Below are positions 58,340 to 64,000 of a DNA stretch of 64,000 bases, piece after piece. Below the pieces are notes generated by a model. The model was not told the DNA's origin, made no database searches, and worked only from the letters and a program-made list of their open reading frames with translations. The position numbers were made by a program, and so were the translations under genes. The DNA is from Bacillota bacterium. Lineage in GTDB: Bacteria > Bacillota > Clostridia > Oscillospirales > Ruminococcaceae. Every line of letters starts with the position of its first letter. Positions within the stretch are counted from its first letter, which is position 1. The DNA lies in NCBI GenBank assembly GCA_023396225.1, contig JAEWWT010000027.1, positions 145,137-209,136 of the forward strand, in the 5' to 3' direction.

Positions 58340-58465
58340 TTTGATCATCCTTTTCGGTATTTTTGACGTGACGCCGGAAGTCATGACAGCTACCGGTCAA
58401 AGTTAATTTAATTATATACCAAATTTGCGGACAGTACAAGACTATCCGCAAAATTTTGTCATATT

Positions 58466-59989
58466 TTATTGATTATCGTAACAAGCAAATACTTCTTCAA
58501 CCTTTTCGGGAGCCTTAACCTTGGTTAATGCACTTACGATCGGAACAACTATAAGTCCCGTTATCATTGCAATAACACCAGCGTTGATTGGTGAAGCCAT
58601 GTTAAGTTTGAGAGAAGCAGCTGCCTTTGTTGCCTCCGGGAAGAAGCCAAGGCTGAAAATACACATATGTACAACAGTAATGCCAACTCCTGTGATAAAG
58701 CTTGCCCAAACAGCAGGCTTTGTAACTTTCTTTGAGAACAGACCGTACATATAAGGAGCAAGGAAAGAACCGGCAAGTGCGCCCCATGAAATTGACATAA
58801 GGGTTGTTATGTAAGCGTTCTTGTTAAGAGCAATTATTACAGAAAGAATGAGGAAAGCTCCAATGAGTATTCTCATTGTTAGAACCTGCTTTTTCTCACT
58901 CATTTCCTTTTTCATAAGTGGCTTGATAAGGTCAATTGTAAGAGTTGAGCTTGATGTAAGAACAAGTGAAGAAAGCGTTGACATTGAAGCTGAAAGAACA
59001 AGTACAACTACCATTCCGATAAGAAGTTTCGGAAATGTCTGAAGAATTACTGGAACGATCTGGTCGTGTGCCATATCAACAGGCTTTCCGTCAGCACCTG
59101 TTTCCACATATAATCTGCCAAAGCCACCCATCAGGTAAGAACCGCCTGCAACGATAAGAGCAAATACTGTTGAAATGATTGTGCCTCTCTTTATAGCCTT
59201 GTTATCTTTAATAGCATAGAATTTTTGAACCATCTGAGGAAGTCCCCACGTTCCCAGCGATGTAAGTATTACAACACCGAAAAGGTTAATCGGGTCAGGT
59301 CCGAAAAGGCTGTTAAGCTGGTTGTTTGCATTGTTTACTTCAAACTGACCGAGCTTTTCAAGAGCGACAGTTAATCCGCCGCTTCCGTTGATTGTGAATA
59401 TAACTACAAGAGAAATACCAATGAGCATTATAATGCCCTGAATAAAGTCATTGATAGCAGTAGCTTTATATCCGCCGAGGATAACATAAACTGCTGTAAG
59501 TACTGCCATTGCTACAAGGCATGTCTGATATGAAATATTCAGAGCCATACCGAAAAGTCTTGATAATCCGTTATAAACAGAAGCTGTATATGGGATAAGG
59601 AAAATAAATATTATAATAGCTGAGACTGTTTTAAGAGACTTTGAATTAAATCTCTTTTCAAAGAACTCAGGCATTGTTGATGCATTGAGCTCCTTACTCA
59701 TGATTCTTGTTCGTTTACCGAGAACAATCCATGCAAGCATTGAACCTAGAACAGCGTTTCCAATACCTATCCATACTGCTGAAACACCATAGTTCCAGCC
59801 AAACTGACCTGCATATCCGATGAAAACAACTGCAGAAAAGTATGATGAGCCATATGCAAATGCAGTAAACCAGCCACCAAGATTTCTTCCCCCGAGAACA
59901 AAGTCAGATACGGATGAGGTTTTTCTTGTGCAGTACAAACCTATTCCTATCATAAGCGCTATGTACAAAATCAGAATTGCATAAATCAT
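58466..59989 (-). CDS. Sodium:solute symporter (SSS family, PutP-like)
   Basis: A 507-residue protein with about 13 membrane helices. The opening YAILILYIALMIGIGLYCTR, FVLGGRNLGGWFTAFAYGSS, and the middle GTWGLPQMVQKFYAIKD agree with the sodium/proline symporter branch. It should couple Na+ entry to uptake of proline or a related solute; the exact cargo is not certain. AGGGGAT precedes the ATG. It lies downstream of no other gene on its strand. Confidence 0.9.
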   Translation of the reverse strand: MIYAILILYIALMIGIGLYCTRKTSSVSDFVLGGRNLGGWFTAFAYGSSYFSAVVFIGYAGQFGWNYGVSAVWIGIGNAVLGSMLAWIVLGKRTRIMSKELNASTMPEFFEKRFNSKSLKTVSAIIIFIFLIPYTASVYNGLSRLFGMALNISYQTCLVAMAVLTAVYVILGGYKATAINDFIQGIIMLIGISLVVIFTINGSGGLTVALEKLGQFEVNNANNQLNSLFGPDPINLFGVVILTSLGTWGLPQMVQKFYAIKDNKAIKRGTIISTVFALIVAGGSYLMGGFGRLYVETGADGKPVDMAHDQIVPVILQTFPKLLIGMVVVLVLSASMSTLSSLVLTSSSTLTIDLIKPLMKKEMSEKKQVLTMRILIGAFLILSVIIALNKNAYITTLMSISWGALAGSFLAPYMYGLFSKKVTKPAVWASFITGVGITVVHMCIFSLGFFPEATKAAASLKLNMASPINAGVIAMITGLIVVPIVSALTKVKAPEKVEEVFACYDNQ

Positions 59990-60279
59990 TGTACTATCCC
60001 CTATACCTATTTAATATTTTATCACTTTAAAGCTTATGCGCATTTATGCTTTATGGTAGTAAAGCAACAGTCATATTATATCAAAATATTTGTATAAAGT
60101 CAACAGCCAAACACAAAGAAAAGTGCGGATTTTCGTATGTTCTTCAATAAAATAGTCTATTTTAAAATCTCTTTGTATAGTTGTTTTTGTGTTAAACAAC
60201 AATTATGTAATTAAATGGTGGTTATGTATATAATTTTGCAAATATTATTGTAAATAAAGTAAAATAAGTCTACATATTA
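59990..60279. other. AT-rich divergent intergenic region
   Basis: About 290 bp between the symporter and the promoter of the lipoprotein gene. It contains the symporter's control region, but I could not identify a confident promoter on the minus strand. No reading frame or RNA gene is visible. Confidence 0.5.
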
Positions 60280-60308
60280 TTGACTTTTATTTCTAAATGG
60301 TTTATACT
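60280..60308 (+). promoter_or_regulatory. Promoter of the lipoprotein gene
   Basis: TTGACT (60280-60285) and TATACT (60303-60308) with 17 bp between. Confidence 0.7.
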
Positions 60309-60393
60309 TTATTTAATACATTGTCGTTAAATTAAGTATAAATCTGGAGAAATAAACGTAATAGCAAAACCCAAGATTGGAGTGTGTGTTATT

Positions 60394-60903
60394 TTGAAAT
60401 CAACAGTCATTGTCTTTTGCCTTGCTTCAATGCTTTTTCTTTGTTCGTGCAATGCAAATACTGAAAAGTATACAACGGAAAGTGAAACTGCATTAACAAC
60501 GTTATGCACTAATGATGAAGGCTTTGTTGAGCCTACCGTTAAGGTGGGAAGATATTACTTAAATGGTGATACAAGTTCTTATTATATTAATGTTACCGAA
60601 ACGACTGTAGAATTTTGTGATGTAGACTTATCTGCAGTGTACGATTCTTGGCAGCCACAACGCAGTGAAGACTATGTACCAACAGAATTTGATATAGAAG
60701 TAAAAGAGGAATGTCTTGAAAGATGGGAAGGTGTCAAACCATATCATGTAAAAACTTTGCATGAATATAATGACAATACGGTGCTTGTTACACATGAAGA
60801 GACTACTCCGGATGGATTAGTATTATCATCAGGATTGATTTTAAAAGATGAAAACACCATAACCGGCTTTGGCAAGGACGGAGACTTCATTTTAGTAGAG
60901 TAA
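60394..60903 (+). CDS. Hypothetical lipoprotein
   Basis: A 169-residue protein with a short lipoprotein signal (MKSTVIVFCLASMLFLCSC, lipid Cys at 19). The mature part is acidic, with a repeated beta pattern (VGRYYLNGDTSSYYINVTET ... CDVDLSAVYDSW ... LKDENTITGFGKDGDFILVE). I recognise no family. The start is TTG at 60394 after TTGGAG; the GTG at 60382 abuts that site. Monocistronic with its own promoter and terminator. Confidence 0.65.
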   Translation: MKSTVIVFCLASMLFLCSCNANTEKYTTESETALTTLCTNDEGFVEPTVKVGRYYLNGDTSSYYINVTETTVEFCDVDLSAVYDSWQPQRSEDYVPTEFDIEVKEECLERWEGVKPYHVKTLHEYNDNTVLVTHEETTPDGLVLSSGLILKDENTITGFGKDGDFILVE

Positions 60904-60907
60904 TATA

Positions 60908-60950
60908 AAAAATGCTGTCGGCAATAAGCTTGCTGACAGCATTTTTTTAT
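60908..60950. terminator. Bidirectional terminator
   Basis: AAATGCTGTCGGCAA and TTGCTGACAGCATTT arms, then a T tract on the plus strand and A-rich flanks for the convergent purB. Confidence 0.92.
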
Positions 60951-60954
60951 TTAA

Positions 60955-62391
60955 TTAAACTGTAAGTTCTGCTGTTTCGTTAAGAATTTCCTTATTGCTG
61001 TCAAGTATTGGTTTGATACATTCAGCAAGGAACTCTTCAACCTGCTGTTCGCTTCTTCCTGTAAAGCTTTCAGGCTTGAGGATAGCATCCATTTCTTCAG
61101 CAGTAATCTTGAAGTCAGGGTCTGCAAGCACTCTTTCGATAAGGTCATTTTCAAGGCCTTCTTCCTTGACTTTCTTTCCTGCCTGCATAGCATATTCTCT
61201 AAGCTTTTCGTGGAGCTCCTGACGGTCTCCGCCCTTCTTTACAGCATTCATCATAATGTTTTCAGAAGCCATGAAAGGAAGTTCCTTCATTACTCTCTGA
61301 CGGACAACCTTTGGATAAACAACAAGGTCAGATGTAACGTTCAGCATAATGTTAAGGATGGCGTCAACAGCAAGAAAACCCTCTGCAACGGCAATTCTCT
61401 TGTTAGCTGAGTCATCAAGTGTTCTTTCAAACCACTGTGTACCTGCTGTAAATGCAGGGTTAAGAGTGTCAATCATAACATAACGTGCAAGAGCAGTAAT
61501 TCTTTCACTTCTCATTGGATTTCTCTTGTAAGGCATTGCGGATGAACCAATCTGATTTTTTTCAAATGGCTCTTCCATCTCCTTGAAGTTCTGCAAGATA
61601 CGGAGGTCGTTAGCAAACTTCATTGCAGACTGTGCAATTCCGCTTAGAACTGATACTATATAGGAGTCAACCTTTCTTGAATAGGTCTGACCCGAAACAG
61701 GAACAACTCCGTCAAATCCCATTTCATCAGCAATCATCTTTTCAAGCTTCTTTATCTTTTCATTATCGCCGTCGAAGAGTTCAACGAATGAAGCCTGTGT
61801 ACCTGTTGTACCCTTTGATCCGAGAAGTTTGAGGGAAGCAATCCTAAAATCAAGTTCTTCAAGATCCATGAGGAGTTCATTCATCCAGAGCGTTGCTCTT
61901 TTGCCTACAGTTGTGAGCTGTGCAGGCTGAAGATGTGTATATGCAAGGCAAGGCATAGCCTTATACTTTTCTGCAAAATCAGCAAGCTGTGCAATAACAT
62001 TAATAAGCTTTCTTCTTACAACATCCATTGCATCTCTCATAATAATCACATCAGTATTGTCACCGACATAGCATGATGTTGCTCCGAGATGGATAATACC
62101 CTTTGCATCAGGGCATGCTTTTCCATAGGTGTATACATGAGCCATAACGTCGTGACGAACCTGTTTTTCTCTTTCGGCAGCAACGTCATAGTCAATATTG
62201 TCGATATTATCTTCAAGCTCCTTGACCTGCTGTTCTGTGATAGGCAGACCAAGCTTCATTTCAGCTCTTGCAAGTGCAACCCAGAGCTTTCTCCATGTTG
62301 TGAACTTTTTATCAGCAGAGAAGATGAACTGCATTTCCTTGCTGGCATATCTTGTGCAGAAAGGGGATTCATAGCTGTTGTATCCTGACAT
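60955..62391 (-). CDS. purB: Adenylosuccinate lyase
   Basis: A 478-residue enzyme of the fumarase/aspartase superfamily. The signature is GSSAMPYKRNPMRSE; also HDVMAHVYTYGKACPDAKGI, HLGATSCYVGDNTD, and LAYTHLQPAQLTTVGKRATL. It cleaves adenylosuccinate and SAICAR, releasing fumarate, in purine synthesis. The ATG at 62391 is 8 nt from AGGAG; the TTG two codons earlier is too close. Confidence 0.97.
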   Translation of the reverse strand: MSGYNSYESPFCTRYASKEMQFIFSADKKFTTWRKLWVALARAEMKLGLPITEQQVKELEDNIDNIDYDVAAEREKQVRHDVMAHVYTYGKACPDAKGIIHLGATSCYVGDNTDVIIMRDAMDVVRRKLINVIAQLADFAEKYKAMPCLAYTHLQPAQLTTVGKRATLWMNELLMDLEELDFRIASLKLLGSKGTTGTQASFVELFDGDNEKIKKLEKMIADEMGFDGVVPVSGQTYSRKVDSYIVSVLSGIAQSAMKFANDLRILQNFKEMEEPFEKNQIGSSAMPYKRNPMRSERITALARYVMIDTLNPAFTAGTQWFERTLDDSANKRIAVAEGFLAVDAILNIMLNVTSDLVVYPKVVRQRVMKELPFMASENIMMNAVKKGGDRQELHEKLREYAMQAGKKVKEEGLENDLIERVLADPDFKITAEEMDAILKPESFTGRSEQQVEEFLAECIKPILDSNKEILNETAELTV

Positions 62392-62463
62392 TTTCAAAAC
62401 TCCTTATGAAATCTGATTTTCTTTGACATTATACCACATTAAATTGATGATATCAACCATTTT

Positions 62464-62497
62464 TAAAAACAAAACGGCAGGGTAAAGCCCTGCCGTC
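62464..62497 (-). terminator. Terminator of ilvE
   Basis: Minus strand ACGGCAGGGC and GCCCTGCCGT-type arms around a short loop, then TTTTGTTTTT. Confidence 0.92.
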
Positions 62498-62509
62498 AGA
62501 AATGTTAAA

Positions 62510-63598
62510 TTACTTGCAGCAGCATCCTTCAACAGGAGTTGTCCAGCCAAACTTATCTTCAATCTTGCCCCATTGAATACCTGTAAGTGTATCGTAAAGT
62601 TTTTGTGAGATAGGTCCGATGTTGCCGTTGTTGATTGGCATAACCTTGTCGCCGTACTTGAGTTCACCGATTGGTGAGATAACAGCAGCTGTACCTGTAC
62701 CGAAAGCCTCATCAAACTTGCCTTCGTCATATGCCTTTGTGAGTTCATCAATATCAATGTCACGTTCTGTAACCTTATAGCCTAATGATCTGAGAAGTTC
62801 AATACATGATTTTCTTGTGATACCGCTGAGAATTGATTTTCTGTCAAGGCTAGGAGTAATAACTTCACCATCTACAACAAAGAATACGTTCATAGCTCCA
62901 ACTTCTTCAATGTACTTACGATTAACGCCATCGAGCCAGAGAACCTGTGAATAGCCTTCAAGTTCAGCATCAGCCTGAGCTTTGAGTGAAATAGCATAGT
63001 TTGCAGCAGCCTTTGTAAAGCCTGTTCCGCCTGTTACTGCACGAACATAATTCTGTTCAACGTAAATCTTAACAGGAGCAAGACCATTTGCATAATAAGC
63101 ACCTACAGGAGAGAGGATGATACAGAAAATGAGGTGCTTTGCAGGATGAACACCAACCATAGGATCAACTGCAAAAATATATGGTCTGATGTAAAGTGAT
63201 GTTCCTTCAGCAGTTGGAATCCACTCCTTATCAATGCTTACAAGTCTCTTTACAGCTTCAACGCAGAAAGCTTCGTCAATCTGTGGAATGCAGAGACGTT
63301 CGTTTGATACATTGAGTCTTGCCATATTCTGATCAGGACGGAAAAGCTGAATCTTACCGTCAGCAGTTCTGTAAGCCTTTAAGCCTTCAAAGTCAGCCTG
63401 ACCGTAGTGAAGAACCATAGCAGCAGGATCAAGAGGTATAGGACCGTAAGGAACGATTCTTGCATCATGCCATCCCTGTCCCTCATCATAGTTCATAAGA
63501 AACATGTGGTCAGTAAAAATTTTACCGAAACCAAGTTTTGTTTCATCAAGCGGTTTCTGCTTCGGAGCAGCAGTTTTTGTTACTTTTATCTCCATCAT
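62510..63598 (-). CDS. ilvE: Branched-chain amino acid aminotransferase
   Basis: A 362-residue fold-type IV PLP enzyme of the long BCAT class. The PLP lysine lies in GGTGFTKAAANYA; other marks are MNYDEGQGWHDARIVPYGPI, EEVGAMNVFFV, and SILSGITRKSCIELLRSLGY. It transfers amino groups between glutamate and Leu, Ile or Val. The ATG at 63598 is 9 nt after AAAGGA; the Met directly after is an equal alternative. Confidence 0.96.
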   Translation of the reverse strand: MMEIKVTKTAAPKQKPLDETKLGFGKIFTDHMFLMNYDEGQGWHDARIVPYGPIPLDPAAMVLHYGQADFEGLKAYRTADGKIQLFRPDQNMARLNVSNERLCIPQIDEAFCVEAVKRLVSIDKEWIPTAEGTSLYIRPYIFAVDPMVGVHPAKHLIFCIILSPVGAYYANGLAPVKIYVEQNYVRAVTGGTGFTKAAANYAISLKAQADAELEGYSQVLWLDGVNRKYIEEVGAMNVFFVVDGEVITPSLDRKSILSGITRKSCIELLRSLGYKVTERDIDIDELTKAYDEGKFDEAFGTGTAAVISPIGELKYGDKVMPINNGNIGPISQKLYDTLTGIQWGKIEDKFGWTTPVEGCCCK

Positions 63599-63702
63599 AG
63601 CAATTAATCCTTTCATATTAAAATTTATAACTTTTAAAAAATATAACAATATTATATCAGAAATTGTACTAGTTTACAAGAAAATATTTTATAAAAATAC
63701 TA

Positions 63703-63731
63703 TTGCGAAAGCATAGTTTTTGTGATATAAT
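63703..63731 (+). promoter_or_regulatory. Promoter of the terminal tRNA region
   Basis: TTGCGA (63703-63708) and TATAAT (63726-63731) with 17 bp between, about 80 bp before the truncated tRNA. Confidence 0.65.
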
Positions 63732-63811
63732 TTCTAATTGTATATAATAAAAATATTGTGTCCATAAATAAAAGCTATATCATTTAAATGCTTTTATGCA
63801 TATTCAGAAAT

Positions 63812-63851
63812 GTTTCCGTAGCTCAGCAGGATAGAGCGGCCGCCTCCTAAG
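63812..63851 (+). pseudogene. 5' half of a tRNA-Arg (CCT), truncated after the anticodon loop
   Basis: Acceptor 5' strand GTTTCCG, TA, D-arm GCTCAGCAGGATAGAGC and anticodon loop CTCCTAA are normal. The next bases (GGTTG) do not pair with the 5' anticodon strand GCCGC, and no matching T-arm or acceptor 3' strand follows. The shared block GCCTCCTAAG recurs in the downstream tRNA-Arg. Confidence 0.75.
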
Positions 63852-63935
63852 GTTGCGTTACAACGGCCACCTCAAAAAAACTAAATAAGGGATTGCAGTT
63901 CGACTTTGATCGGGCTATAATCATATATCAGACAC

Positions 63936-64000
63936 GTCCATATAGCTCAGCTGGATAGAGCACACGCCTCCTAAGCGTGGGGTCGGAGGTTCAAATCCTC
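63936..64000 (+). tRNA. tRNA-Arg (anticodon CCT), 3' end outside window
   Basis: GTCCATA acceptor strand, D-arm TAGCTCAGCTGGATAGAGC, anticodon stem CACGC/GCGTG with loop CTCCTAA (anticodon CCT), variable loop, and T-arm GGAGGTTCAAATCCTC. The gene stops at the window edge just before the acceptor 3' strand. Confidence 0.93.

Noticed and set aside
1..64000. CRISPR array, prophage or complete insertion sequence
   Set aside because: No regularly spaced repeat array, phage structural genes, transposase or integrase was found in the window.

Overview
The window reads as a chromosomal segment of a low-GC Gram-positive anaerobe of the class Clostridia, most likely a Ruminococcus-like member of the Oscillospiraceae. 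The evidence is gene content only: spoVAC, ylxM-ffh-rpsP-khpA-rimM-trmD, ftsEX with an EnvC-type hydrolase, a CdaR/PucR regulator, T-box and TPP leaders, secreted proteins ending in NPxTG-type anchors, and a cytosolic GH9 enzyme. The genus is inferred, not proven. Shine-Dalgarno sites are often AAAGGA with a long 9-12 nt spacer, and TTG and GTG starts are frequent.

Layout. 1-8.2 kb: MATE exporter (cut by the window edge), P-loop kinase-like protein, TPP-riboswitch-controlled thiT, a radical SAM protein, an epimerase, an O-antigen-ligase-like polymerase and rny. 8.2-11.1 kb: a threonine-type T-box followed by a cupin gene and thrS. 11.2-20.3 kb: an accessory region with two large paralogous anchored surface proteins and two very small secreted stalk-plus-anchor proteins, interleaved with a DUF3592-like protein, a YkgJ-type protein, lone SpoVAC, a PP2C phosphatase, a soluble MCP fragment and a YjfB-like protein. 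20.4-23.6 kb: GH9 enzyme, a degenerate MNT-HEPN pair and a CmpB-like membrane protein. 23.7-29.1 kb: the ribosome/SRP cluster, with small membrane genes (one Imm17-like) inserted. 29.3-36.2 kb: HPr, CdaR, ftsE-ftsX-envC-ctpA and two hypotheticals. 36.4-39.4 kb: orphan MazF, a four-tRNA operon, an amino-acid binding lipoprotein, a DtxR-type regulator, a MITE-like element and FeoA. 39.5-47.4 kb: two transmembrane chemoreceptors and a heterodimeric ABC exporter. 47.6-54.1 kb: a seven-gene Ter (TerD) stress operon with its nucleoside-like biosynthetic genes. 54.2-63.7 kb: ASCH-like protein, DMT transporter, rlmH, a WalJ-like hydrolase, phenylacetate-CoA ligase, a sodium-solute symporter, a lipoprotein, purB and ilvE. 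63.7-64 kb: a truncated tRNA-Arg followed by an apparently normal tRNA-Arg(CCT) that runs off the end.

The most unusual signals are non-coding. (1) A dispersed, strongly structured 90-117 bp element occurs four times (9007, 16461, 23588 on the minus strand, 26486). It always has an invariant hairpin, then a second outer stem, and ends in a conserved ATGGTNATAAATATG-like tail whose last ATG is the start of the next gene in three copies. Stem changes between copies are compensatory. (2) Four genes (22279, 23474 minus, 25874, 51727 minus) have their Shine-Dalgarno sequence separated from the start codon by a small hairpin; looping it out restores a 9-12 nt spacing. Three of these hairpins share ATGC...GCAT ends. 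These two patterns meet in one copy and may be parts of a translation-start device not explained by any family I recognise.
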